From assembly GCA_907163375.1 (NCBI GenBank), contig CAJQUW010012662.1:55001-119000 (forward strand): DNA of 64,000 nucleotides, in the 5' to 3' direction. Positions 20,148-29,871 of the stretch are shown piece by piece (within the stretch, counting starts at the first letter, position 1; each line of letters starts with the position of its first letter). This DNA is from Prostheceraeus crozeri. Lineage: Eukaryota > Platyhelminthes > Polycladida > Euryleptidae. The translations under genes were made by a program, and so were the position numbers. The notes beneath the pieces are model-generated. The model ran no database searches and had not been told where the DNA came from. It saw only the letters and a program-made list of their open reading frames with translations.

Positions 20148-21035
20148 TCAAGATTTACGTTTGTGAATGGACAACAACTTCGAGATAACCTTATTAATTG
20201 ACTGTTGCACTTTATCTATTGCGTCAAGCAGCGTGTGATGTACTTTAATTTCTTTTCTATTAACTTGCATTTTCTGCTGATTAATCTTCAACGCCGTTTT
20301 AAGAGCATTTAACTTAATTTTAAGAACATCTAATTGTCTTTTAACAGAATCTAACTGTTCTTTATTTTCTTTAGAGTTTTCTTGTAAATTTTTCTTTAAT
20401 TCATTTTCTAAATTGATTTTAAGAGTTTTCATTTTATCAACTTTTTGATTAAGCGAGTTTACTTCATTTATTATTCTATTCATCTTTTTCATTTGTTGAG
20501 TAATTTTAGAACTTAATTCATCAACACCTTTTTGGAATGTAGTTTGTAGCTGCTTTAAATTTTTTTTAATTCTTTCAGGAAGTTTTTCTATTTCATCTTC
20601 TAATTGTTCTTTTAACATTTTTATCTGATGTTTATTTTTAATGACTGCAGATTTTAAATTTATAGAAAGTAATATTAAAATTTTTGATTGTTCAGAAATC
20701 TTTTTAAAAAGTTTTGCTATATCTGCTTCTAGCTCTCTATCCTTTTTATCAAGTTTTAATAATTTTTCGTTTAATGATTTGTCATTAAGTTTTAGCAACT
20801 TTAATTCATTCATCAGTGGAACCAAAACATCGTTTATATATTTTTCTTTTAAGTCATTGATTTGTGTATCAACATATTGTTTATTTGTTAACTCTGTATT
20901 TTGTTGCGGAAGAATAGAAAGATGCAATGGACCAGATAAAACGTCTCCAGTTTTCATGATATAATTTTCTATTTCTATTTCTGATTCACGATTATTCGGG
21001 ATATATGCACCTCCACCAACATTTGGTAACATCAT
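20148..21035 (-). CDS. Coiled-coil protein with phage tail-fibre-like N-terminal motif
   Basis: 295 residues in one open frame. Residues ~25-60 read MKTGDVLSGPLHLSILPQQN, then TELTNKQYVDTQI. This closely follows the TGDxMSGxLxLxxxP...NKxYVD motif repeated in many phage and virus tail-fibre proteins. Almost all the rest is a lysine/leucine/glutamate heptad-type coiled coil (for example KLLKLDKKDRELEADIAKLF), likely forming a trimeric stalk. Neighbouring structural genes fit a fibre or spike role. That is an inference; a generic coiled-coil protein is the alternative. Its ATG faces the start of the next gene across a short AT-rich divergent spacer. Confidence 0.65.
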   Translation of the reverse strand: MMLPNVGGGAYIPNNRESEIEIENYIMKTGDVLSGPLHLSILPQQNTELTNKQYVDTQINDLKEKYINDVLVPLMNELKLLKLNDKSLNEKLLKLDKKDRELEADIAKLFKKISEQSKILILLSINLKSAVIKNKHQIKMLKEQLEDEIEKLPERIKKNLKQLQTTFQKGVDELSSKITQQMKKMNRIINEVNSLNQKVDKMKTLKINLENELKKNLQENSKENKEQLDSVKRQLDVLKIKLNALKTALKINQQKMQVNRKEIKVHHTLLDAIDKVQQSINKVISKLLSIHKRKS

Positions 21036-21139
21036 TTTTTAACAATAAAAAAATAAAATTTCTTCTAATAAAAATAAAAAAATAAAATTTTTTCTAATAA
21101 AAATAAAAAACTAAAATTTTTTCTAATAAAAATAAAAAA
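21036..21139. promoter_or_regulatory. Divergent intergenic region with tandem AT repeats
   Basis: 104 bp separate two divergently read genes. They contain three tandem copies of an AATAAAAATAAAAAACTAAA-like / TTTTTTCT unit of about 30 bp. The last copy runs directly into the ATG at 21,140. It probably serves as a bidirectional promoter; the basis is location and repetition only. Confidence 0.5.
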
Positions 21140-22477
21140 ATGGAACATCCAAATTTAAAAAAATTATATTCGCCCGCATCATCCTGTTCTTCTTATTCGA
21201 CGGGATCAACGGGATTTGAAAATAAATGTTTTGATAATAATAATAATAATAATAATCCATGTATAGATGTAAATATTTTATTCGAATTACAAGCAGAAAT
21301 ATTTAGAGAACAGATTAAAGGTTTACCTTCTATTGAAACTAATTATTGTATTTTTCCAGGAGATCCATTTATAAAATTTATGGAGATTGTAAGTAAATAT
21401 AATGATGTTGCGTATGTAGAATTGAATAAAGAAAATATGGTTATAATAGGACATAATAATGTTTACGGATTTATTAGAGCAGTATTACCAATTAGTAATA
21501 CTGAGTGGATAGAAAATAAAATTATCAATTATATCAATATTAAAGAATTAGTTAAAAAATTAAAATCATTTTCGAAAGAAAAAATAAGATTATTTGTTGA
21601 TGAACAAAACCAATATAATATTCATATAGAAAGTAAAAAACATAATGAAGAATTATTATGTCAAGTTTATTACAGAGATACAATTTATAAACAAGAAACA
21701 TTAGAAATGCCCCAAAGATATGATGATGATACTTATATAGGATTATATTCAAATTTAAATATTAATTTGTTAAAATCTTACATAAATGGCTTAGCTCAAC
21801 AAGAAAAAATTTATATGTGGACAACACCTTATACTATTAACAATGACCATAATCATAATCATAATAAACGAACCGAAGGTTCTAGGGCTTTGCCCGATCT
21901 TAAAGAATCTTATAATAATAATGATGATAACATAGACGATGATTCTGAAACATCTGAAAAAGGTGTGAATGGTAAAAAAGATTATAAAAATATTAGTAAT
22001 TATAAAAATTTAAGTGAAGAAAAATTTATATCTCATACTGATGTACATGATATTAATACTACATATAATCAAAATTTATCTAAATTTCATTTTCTTACAA
22101 TTGAAAATAATCATGATGGCATAGTTGAAGATACTGTTAGACAACTATGTGTCGGGTCTACAAAATTTAAATTAGGATTTACATCTAATCAATTTAAAAT
22201 TTTATCATCTTTAATAAAAACTAAAAGTGATTCAGATTATGGTGGTGTTATTAAATTTACCAAAAGAGATCAAAGACCAATATTTTTCTCTATTATATTA
22301 TTATCAGATAAAAGATGTAATTTAGAATTAGATATTCCAATAAGAGAATGGTATCCAATCCCAAAAAGTGTAATTTATGATGTTGAAGAAACAATTTATG
22401 ATGATGATGAAGAATCAATAGTTAGTGAAAATAAATTTAAATTATCTTTTGATAAAACGTTATATGATAAAACTTAA
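21140..22477 (+). CDS. Unassigned Polinton protein, possible sliding-clamp (PCNA-like) relative
   Basis: 445 residues in one open frame. The N-terminal ~45 residues are Ser/Asn-rich (a run of Asn encoded by AAT repeats). Three blocks follow. Block one has FIKFMEIVSKYNDVAYVELN. Block two has LLKSYINGLAQQEKIYM. Block three has KFKLGFTSNQFKILSSLIKT, then GGVIKFTKRDQRPIFFSIIL. The hydrophobic pattern and the last block recall the third lobe of PCNA (LTFALRYLNFFTKA...PLVVEYKI). An acidic, Asn/Asp-rich insert carrying a double mini-hairpin (21,870-21,895) separates blocks two and three. It is read in the same direction as the DNA polymerase just downstream. The clamp idea is inference from pattern; otherwise the function is unknown. 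Confidence 0.4.
   Translation: MEHPNLKKLYSPASSCSSYSTGSTGFENKCFDNNNNNNNPCIDVNILFELQAEIFREQIKGLPSIETNYCIFPGDPFIKFMEIVSKYNDVAYVELNKENMVIIGHNNVYGFIRAVLPISNTEWIENKIINYINIKELVKKLKSFSKEKIRLFVDEQNQYNIHIESKKHNEELLCQVYYRDTIYKQETLEMPQRYDDDTYIGLYSNLNINLLKSYINGLAQQEKIYMWTTPYTINNDHNHNHNKRTEGSRALPDLKESYNNNDDNIDDDSETSEKGVNGKKDYKNISNYKNLSEEKFISHTDVHDINTTYNQNLSKFHFLTIENNHDGIVEDTVRQLCVGSTKFKLGFTSNQFKILSSLIKTKSDSDYGGVIKFTKRDQRPIFFSIILLSDKRCNLELDIPIREWYPIPKSVIYDVEETIYDDDEESIVSENKFKLSFDKTLYDKT
21870..21895. repeat. Double mini-hairpin inside a reading frame (copy A)
   Basis: GAACC-GAA-GGTTC and GGGC-TTT-GCCC, 2 bp apart. It encodes TEGSRALP in frame. The same double hairpin, with loop TTC in the second member, recurs at 22,863-22,887 inside the DNA polymerase region, where it encodes TEGSRASP. 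Confidence 0.9.
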
Positions 22478-22608
22478 TGTGATAAAGAAAATAAAATAAC
22501 TTAAGAACGTGAAATATGTAATAATATAAAATAACTCTCAAGACCTTGATATTAGAATGTTTATATCTAAAATTAAAACACAATTTTTTTCTTTAAAAAA
22601 TAAAAAAA
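22478..22608. other. Spacer between two Polinton genes
   Basis: 131 bp of AT-rich sequence ending AATTTTTTTCTTTAAAAAAT before the polymerase start. It fits the T-tract/A-tract start motif. Confidence 0.4.
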
Positions 22609-22862
22609 ATGGAAAATACCAAGTTTTATTGTAACTTATGTAAAAAAAAGTTGCAAACAAAAAGAAGTTATCAATCTCATTTAAATAGTAAATTGCATTT
22701 ACAAAATGTAGAACGAGTTGATGAAGGAAATATATTAAAATTAAATAGTTATAAAAACTATCTAGAAACATTGCCTACTGATATAAAAGTTAAAAAAATG
22801 TTTGATGATTATTCACATTCGGAATATAAAAAAGTTTTTAATAGTGAAGATGAGACCATACA

Positions 22863-22887
22863 AACCGAAGGTTCTAGGGCTTCGCCC
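22863..22887. repeat. Double mini-hairpin inside a reading frame (copy B)
   Basis: AACC-GAA-GGTT and GGGC-TTC-GCCC, in the polymerase N-terminal region. It matches copy A at 21,870 almost base for base, while the flanking sequences are unrelated. Confidence 0.9.
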
Positions 22888-24511
22888 GTACTAGATGGAA
22901 GATATTTATTTAGCGATACTGATGAATTTAACGAAATAGATGAATTTGATGAAGCCGTAACAGATATAAAATATTTATTTAATCAGTCCGTTGAACATAA
23001 TGAAACCGATGAAACTTTTTCTGATATTCTAACCAACTTTTATAATATATTTAAGAAATCTTTCAAATGTTATATGAATGTAGAAGTACTTTATACAAAA
23101 AATGGACCTGATGGAATTCCTGAAGAAATAATACAAGGACATTTTACGAATTCACAAGAAATTCATAATGTAAATGATATACAACCCATATTTGAATCGA
23201 TGATACTTAAATTAGAAAATTGTATAATTGAAGCCCAGTTACGTGAATCTGGTTGGAGATTTGTTAAAATACTATCTAAGAAAATAGTAATTGATAAATA
23301 TAAAAATAATACTGGTGGTAGTTATGTTCCTTTACCTTTCAGTTCACCACAAATAATTAACATAAAAAATGAAGATGATTATTGTTTTCTGTGGAGTATT
23401 ATAGCACATTTACATCCTGCAGAATATCATAAAGAAAGACTAAGTCATTATAATAAAGAAGAATACATAAATGAATTTGATCTTTCGGATGGTTTAGATG
23501 AATTTCCATATGATTATAATAGGTTAAAAAAGTTTCATAAAAAGAATAAAAATTTAATAGAAGTAAATGTTTTTGAATTAAATGTGAATTATGTTTCTAT
23601 TGGTAAAATTACTCCACTTTACTCAGATTCAAAAAAATTTTATTTGAATAATAAAAATTTATGTCAATCAGAAATAGTATATAATGATAGAGGAAATTAC
23701 ATGCATCATAATATTTTTTACCAAGGAAATATAATATGTACTGAAAAATTTCAAATTGTTAAAACATTATCACCAATAATGATTAATCATAATAATTATA
23801 AAGGACGTAATGATGATTATAATTACAAATATTCATCTTTATCTTTAGAATATCAAAAATTACAAACTTTAAATGAAATTTTACAAAAATGTAAAACAGA
23901 TTATCAACAACAAACAAAAATGTTACTACAAGAATATCACCATAAATATCAAAATAAGATAGAAACGATTCAAGAATTAAATAAAGACAATAAAGACAAT
24001 AAAGAATTAAATAATGAAGAAAATAAAGAATTAAATGAATGTTTAAAAAAATGTCAACAACAATATAAAGAACAATATAAAAAGAATATGAACAACACCT
24101 ACAAATATTAAATCAAAATTATCAACAGTCTGAAAAAGATTTACAAAGACAAATTGATGAAACACATGAAATATATCAAGATAAATTTGAAAAACTAGAA
24201 CAGACAAAACAACCAGCACAAGCGAATATATTATATTATCAGGGTCATTTTATATTGTGTAAAGATGTTTCGATATTTACAAAAACTTCAGATAATACTA
24301 ATTTTCCTTGTCTTCAATGTATGACAAGTTTTAGAACTAAAGAAGAAATGAATAGACATTTGGAGAATTGTCAACAAAATGAAGCAGTCAGAAACATATT
24401 TCCAAAAGATGATTATTTAGAATATAATAAATGGTAATTTAAAAATAAAGTACCCTTTACAATATATTGTGATTTCGAAGCATATAATGTTAATATGACA
24501 CAAAAGCACGG

Positions 24512-24581
24512 GACATCGGAGATGTCTTCTAGTGCTTCGACCGATTCTGATAATGGTACGGACCAATTAGAACCTTCGGTT
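24512..24581. repeat. Mini-hairpins in the polymerase region
   Basis: GACATC-GGA-GATGTC (24,512-24,526) is identical to the hairpin at 28,925-28,939. AACC-TTC-GGTT (24,571-24,581) is the reverse complement of the first hairpin of copies A and B. Confidence 0.85.
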
Positions 24582-24923
24582 TGTAAATATGAAAAAAGTG
24601 CATCTGAACAAAGTAAAGAAAAATATTTATTTGAACAAAAACAATTATGTTGGGGAATGTACATTCAGTCAAATTATCCTGAATTATTTAAATCAGAATA
24701 TTATCAATACTATGGTGAAGATAGTTCAGATATGTTTACAAAGAAAGTAGAAGAATTACAAGGACGTTTTTCACAATTGCTTGAAACAAATATACCAATG
24801 ATTCCATTAACGGATGAAGAAAAAATTAATTTTGTTAATGAAACAAAATTGTTATTACTGTGGAAAAGAATTTACAAAAAATTATAAAAATGGCAAAGGT
24901 AGATATCTTGATAAGCGAAGCGG

Positions 24924-24934
24924 CGGCTCTGCCG
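24924..24934. repeat. Mini-hairpin CGGC-TCT-GCCG
   Basis: A GC-rich 4-bp stem with 3-nt loop in the middle of an AT-rich polymerase segment. Locally it encodes RSGGSAD. Confidence 0.75.
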
Positions 24935-25325
24935 ACAAAGTAAAAGATCATGATCATCTAAATGGATTATATAGAGGTGCAGCACATAATTCTTGTAATC
25001 TTAATGCTAATAAATTTAAATATAACTTTGTTCCTCTATATTTCCATAATGGTTCTAAATATGATTTCCATCTAGTAATGAAAGATTTATTTTCATCTGA
25101 AAAATTACAACAACAACAAATAAATGTACTATGTAAAACAGAAGAAGAATATTTTTCAATGCAATTAGGTTGTATTAGAATTTTAGATGCATTTAGATTT
25201 TTTACTCCTTATTCATTAGATGTTATGGGAAAAACTTTGAAATCTGAACAATGTAAAATATTAAATAAATATAATTTAAAACCTTTAAAAGGCATATTTC
25301 CGTATGAATATATAACTGGAGATAA

Positions 25326-25351
25326 AACCTGCGGTTCACAGTCGAAGACTG
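25326..25351. repeat. Paired mini-hairpins AACC-TGC-GGTT and CAGTC-GAA-GACTG
   Basis: Two adjacent stem-loops with 3-nt loops in the polymerase region, 2 bp apart, like the double hairpins elsewhere in the element. Confidence 0.85.
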
Positions 25352-27210
25352 ATTTTAATTCTGTGAATAAAATTATGGAAGAACAGAAACTTCCTCCAAT
25401 AAATAAATTTAAATCAACATTAAAACAATCACAATTATCTGAAGAAGACTATGCAGAAGCTGAAAAGAATTGGAGAGAGTTAAATTGTAAAACAATGTAT
25501 GATTATACAATGAAATATCTTCAGATAGATGTATTAATCCTTACTGATCTTTTTGAAAACTTTCGTGACATGTGCATAGAATATTACGGAATAGATCCAT
25601 GTTATTGTTATTCTACACCAGGTTTAACATGGTTAGCAGGATTGAAACATACTGGTGTTAAACTTAAACATTATAAAGAAAATACATATGATAAATTATT
25701 ATTTTTTGAATCTGGAATTAGAGGTGGAGTTTCATCAGTTTTAGGTAATCGTTATGTACAGTGTTACAATAAAAAAGTAAATCCTGATGATTATGGAATT
25801 ATGAAACCTTTATCTCCAGAAGAAAAAGAAAAAATATTAGAAATTTTTCGAACGAAACGAGAAGGAGTAGAACGTGAAAATGCAATTGATGAATTCATGA
25901 GAGAAAACTATTTGTTATATTATGATTTTAATAGCTTATATTCTTCTTGCATGATACAAGAATTACCAACAGGTGAGATGGAATGGTGTAATATTCTTGA
26001 TTATCAAAAAACATATGATGGAAATTATAATCATGGTTATATATATGAAGTTGATTTAGTATATCCTGATGAAATAAAAGATAAAACAAAATATTTTCCT
26101 TTCTGTCCCGAAAACAAAATTCCCAATATAGAAGATTTTTCAGATTATCAAAAATCTATAATTCCTAAGAAATACAGACCAACAAAAAAAATTATGTTAA
26201 CACAAAGTAATAAAGGAAAGTATGTTGTTGAAGGAAGAATGCTAGATTGGTATTTAGATCATGGAATGATTCTCACCAAAATACATCGAAAACTATTTTA
26301 TCAAAAATCTAGGTGGTTAAAAGATTATATAGAGTTCAATATTGAAAAACGTAAAATAGCTAAAAGAAATAAAGATGATTTTGGAAACGTGTTCTTCAAA
26401 TTAATGAATAATGCATTTTATGGTAAGACTTTAGAAAATGTGCGTAATAGACAAAATATTGAAATAGTTTATGATAGAGATAGGTTTCAAAATTTAACAA
26501 GGAAACCTACATATAAAAGAACTACTAGATTTAGTGATGAACTATGTGCTGTACATTTACGTCGAATCAGCGTAAAACATGATAAGTTTAATTTTATAGG
26601 ATTCACTATATTAGAATTAGCTAAACTATTTATGTATAGATATATATATGATTATTTAGCACCTACTTATGGCAAAAACTATAAATTACACTTTACAGAT
26701 ACCGATTCTGTTTTCTTAGAATTAACAATACCGTATAATTCTACACTTGTTAAAGAAATAGATAAAATAAAAGATATCATTCATCCTTCTGATTTATGTA
26801 AAGTAAAAGATGAATTAGAAGGAAATGAAGATTTCATAACAGAAGATATATTTTTAAAATCTAAATGTTACTGTTATGATACAACTAATAATATTTAAAC
26901 ACATAAAACATTAAAAGGAATTTCAAAGGCATCAGTGGCTAATCAAATAACATTTCAAGATTATAAAAATGCATTATTTAATAATGAAATAAAAACAGCA
27001 TGTAATTATAGACTTAATTCAAAGAAACATAAAATGTATTTAAAAGAAGAACATAAATTAGCATTAGATCCATTTGATGATAAAAGAAAAATTTTACCTG
27101 ATGGAATAACTACTTCACCTTTTTAATTTTCTAATTTCTAAGATAGTCAAATTTGATATATATATAAAATAAAAAATAAAATATTATATCACTATATTTG
27201 TGTATTTTTA

Positions 27211-27978
27211 TCACTCGGCAAACAAATGTTCGATAACTCTATCATGAATTTTTTTATCAATATTAATTGTAATGAAGCCATAATCTTTTGACCAAGCATT
27301 GTTACACGATTGTTTAAATTCATCTTTATTTCTTACACATAAATCTCTTAACAAATCACTTAAGTTGCTTGCATTTATTTCAAATAGTATAAATATATTT
27401 GCATTCTTTCTAATAACACTTCCGTCTAATGAATACATACTTTGTGTTAAATAAAATACACTACAGTTATTATGTCTACCTCTTGTGAAATAATTTCTCT
27501 GAACTGACTGATTTCTATCATTAACACAATCATCAAAAATTACACAATGTTTCATTGTTTTATCTAGTTTACTAGGATCTTGCATATTACCACTATCATC
27601 TATTAATTGTATCTTTATATGCTTATTTTTATTGGATTCTACTAACTGACTATTTTTTGCTGCTTCTTCACACCACGAACTTATTTCTTCTTCATCTTCA
27701 GATTTTTCATATTCTTTGAATAATGAAGCAATTGCTGTTTTTTAAAGATTATTTTCAAATCCATATTTTAAAAATTGATAGACGGGTTGTTCTGCCGTTG
27801 TTGTATAAATTATAAGATTGTTATAATCCAAAAAATTTGGAGTCGCTAAAATTTTAAATAATAGATACGTTTTTCCACAACCTGATCTTCCGCAAATAAC
27901 TGACAAAACTTTATTAGATAAATTTGGATGATGATTAAATTTAAGTTTCTTTTTATTTAATGGGGGTACTTCACTCAT
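27211..27978 (-). pseudogene. Polinton FtsK/HerA-type packaging ATPase (broken)
   Basis: The N-terminal part carries the Walker A box GRSGCGKT (27,869-27,892) and the C-terminal part the Walker B strand HCVIFDDC, followed by a sensor-like FYLTQSMYSLDG. The order and length match the genome-packaging ATPase of Polintons and adenovirus-like relatives. The coding region is interrupted, so it is a fossil. It is read toward the polymerase gene (convergent). Confidence 0.85.
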
Positions 27979-28044
27979 TTTTTAATAAAAAAATTTATTT
28001 TTATTTTTAAAGAAGAAGAAAATTAAACTTCTCTAGCTTCGCGT

Positions 28045-28061
28045 GGGAGTTTATACCTCCC
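28045..28061. repeat. Mini-hairpin GGGAG...CTCCC
   Basis: A 5-bp GC-rich stem with a 7-nt AT loop at the end of the penton-like gene, following AGCTTCGCGT. Confidence 0.6.
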
Positions 28062-28839
28062 GAACCAAAAGATCTATCATAATCTCTTCACCTCCAAAAT
28101 TTATTTCTTGTCCTTTCTCATCAGTGATTCTAATGCCAATGTTGTTAATAGTTTTTCTTGTAATAGGAAAATATATTAATGTTTGTGGAATTACATTTAA
28201 TCTATAACCAATGGGTACAGTAAAAGCTGGAAAACTGAATATTAAATTTGACAATTTACCATTTATATATCCTCCTTCAATAATGTCACAATGTACAACA
28301 ATTGAATTTATTTCAGTTATTTTTGGAATCTTCTCACCTAAATGATAACCTTGACTATAAGTTTGTTTATTAAATCCTAATAGCTTTGACAATGATCTAT
28401 CATGATTAAAATCAACTTGATGATTTTCGTCTAAAGTAAGAGAAAATTTATTAACTGCCGGTTCAACTGCAAAATGTAATTGTTTCTTATCTTTAAATGG
28501 TATACCTAAATGTCTCTTAATTTCATTTGATATTGATTCAACTTCGTAAGAACCAGGAAGAAAAGTTTGTATTTTCCATGTTTTGCCTTTATCAGTGGAA
28601 TATCTAAATTGATCATTCACATCTTTGATAACGTTTTGAATAGTGTTAAATGTAGAGAAACTAGTCAATGCAATTTGATAATTTTTATTTTGTTCCAAAT
28701 GTAGAATGGGTTCTAAATTGCAAGTGTGTGATGAAGTAGTTGTTATAATTTTTAACGTCGTGCTAAATTTTGATGAACCCAAAATCTCTATTAGATTTTC
28801 TAAATGATTATTAATTTTGTCTAAATCTGCTGAACACAT
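28051..28839 (-). CDS. Polinton penton / minor capsid-like protein
   Basis: 262 residues, one open frame. NKNYQIALTSFSTFNTIQNV, then RYSTDKGKTWKIQTFLPGSY and EVESISNEIKRHLG, match the conserved pattern of the Polinton minor capsid protein, modelled in the family as a single jelly roll at the capsid vertices. The C-terminal half (VPIGYRLNVIPQTLIYFPIT) is strand-rich. It lies next to the ATPase and upstream structural genes on the same strand, and its ATG follows the T-tract/A-tract motif. Confidence 0.8.
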   Translation of the reverse strand: MCSADLDKINNHLENLIEILGSSKFSTTLKIITTTSSHTCNLEPILHLEQNKNYQIALTSFSTFNTIQNVIKDVNDQFRYSTDKGKTWKIQTFLPGSYEVESISNEIKRHLGIPFKDKKQLHFAVEPAVNKFSLTLDENHQVDFNHDRSLSKLLGFNKQTYSQGYHLGEKIPKITEINSIVVHCDIIEGGYINGKLSNLIFSFPAFTVPIGYRLNVIPQTLIYFPITRKTINNIGIRITDEKGQEINFGGEEIMIDLLVREV

Positions 28840-28908
28840 TTTTAGATAAAAAATTTTAAATAAATATTTTTTTTATAAAAATTAAAAACAACAACATATT
28901 TCAGCTAC

Positions 28909-28939
28909 GGGCGAAGCCCTTAAAGACATCGGAGATGTC
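28909..28939. repeat. Paired mini-hairpins at a gene end
   Basis: GGGC-GAA-GCCC (28,909-28,919) and GACATC-GGA-GATGTC (28,925-28,939). The second overlaps the last codons of the next gene (SITGHLRCL) and is identical to the one at 24,512. Confidence 0.9.
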
Positions 28940-29750
28940 CCGTTATACTTTTATAATCCTCTTCATTTAGAATCTTCTTTTCTAACAGTCTTTTCAATAT
29001 AGCATGAATTTCATTGAAACTAGAATTATGTCCTTCTTTTATTGCCGATGTTAAAATATTTAATCTATTTTGTAATTCTTGTGGATCATCTGGTAAAAAT
29101 ACAGTTGTTTCTGTTTTCTGTTTTTCAGATAAACCTTTTCCTACTTTAACTCCCGTTGATAATAAATTTTCTAATTGTTTATAACGTCTAAGAGATTTTA
29201 CTGCACCAACTCTATCTAACATAGCTTTATATTTTATGAGATCTTCTACAGCATAATTATTTAAATCTGCTCCTCTTAAAAGATCAACAAAATTTCTATC
29301 TAAATTAAAAGGAGATTTATCTGGTGAAAAAATTAAACCTCGAAAAGGTTGTGGAAATATTTCTTTTTGTCCGAGATAAAATCTAGGTATTGTTTTTCCA
29401 TCTATAAATGAAATAGAATGTTCAAATTGCATAGATTTTGGTAATTTCTTATTAATGTTTGATTCTAGTAATCCATAGTCATCTAATATAGTTTTGTGCT
29501 CTGGATCTGTTATATCAATTTGTTTATCATTATTTGTAAGTTCTTTTTCAAGAGTTTTAAATGGTTCCATAGTTTTTTCAAAATCAGTTTTTACTTGCTC
29601 GGTTTGCTGCATTTTTTCAAACATATCAGATTGAATACCAGCTTTTATCATTCTATGTTGAAGATGATTTTCTTTCATAATATTTCTTTGTTTTATTAAC
29701 TCTTCTAATTGTTTTATTCTTTTAAAATTATCAGCTTTAATTTTATCCAT
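28920..29750 (-). CDS. Polinton protein of unknown function, helical N-terminus
   Basis: 276 residues from the ATG at 29,750 (MDKIKADNFKRIKQLEELIK). A longer frame runs upstream to 29,816, but that part lies in the AT-rich leader and starts from a non-ATG codon. The first ~110 residues are charged and helical. The middle contains ISFIDGKTIPRFYLGQKEIF and FRGLIFSPDKSPFNLDRNFV, then DLLRGADLNNYAVEDLIKYK, a conserved-looking globular part. Proteins of this layout occur next to capsid genes in Polintons, but I cannot give it a role. Confidence 0.6.
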   Translation of the reverse strand: MDKIKADNFKRIKQLEELIKQRNIMKENHLQHRMIKAGIQSDMFEKMQQTEQVKTDFEKTMEPFKTLEKELTNNDKQIDITDPEHKTILDDYGLLESNINKKLPKSMQFEHSISFIDGKTIPRFYLGQKEIFPQPFRGLIFSPDKSPFNLDRNFVDLLRGADLNNYAVEDLIKYKAMLDRVGAVKSLRRYKQLENLLSTGVKVGKGLSEKQKTETTVFLPDDPQELQNRLNILTSAIKEGHNSSFNEIHAILKRLLEKKILNEEDYKSITGHLRCL

Positions 29751-29871
29751 TTTTAAAATATAATATTTGAATTTTGTGGTAACATTGGAATACAGCAAAA
29801 ACATTTTACTGAACAAATTATTTTTTTATTGCTTTGTTGTCTGACATCTTTTCGTTTAAAGTTTTCTCGTT

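Larger units (their letters stand above)
22609..27126 (+). pseudogene. Polinton protein-primed family B DNA polymerase (broken)
   Basis: The region opens with a C2H2-type finger (FYCNLCKKKLQTKRSYQSHL with H24 and H30). It continues with the terminal-region block typical of Polinton polymerases (INIKNEDDYCFLWSIIAHLH) and a long charged coiled-coil stretch. The polymerase core follows: YYDFNSLYSSCM (motif A, near 25,917-25,952), KLMNNAFYGKTLENV (motif B, near 26,400) and LHFTDTDSVFLEL (motif C, near 26,690). It ends in a short C-terminal tail. In intact relatives this enzyme copies the element from its ends using a protein primer. The gene is interrupted several times (about four breaks) and is a fossil. 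Several GC-rich mini-hairpins lie within it. Confidence 0.92.
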
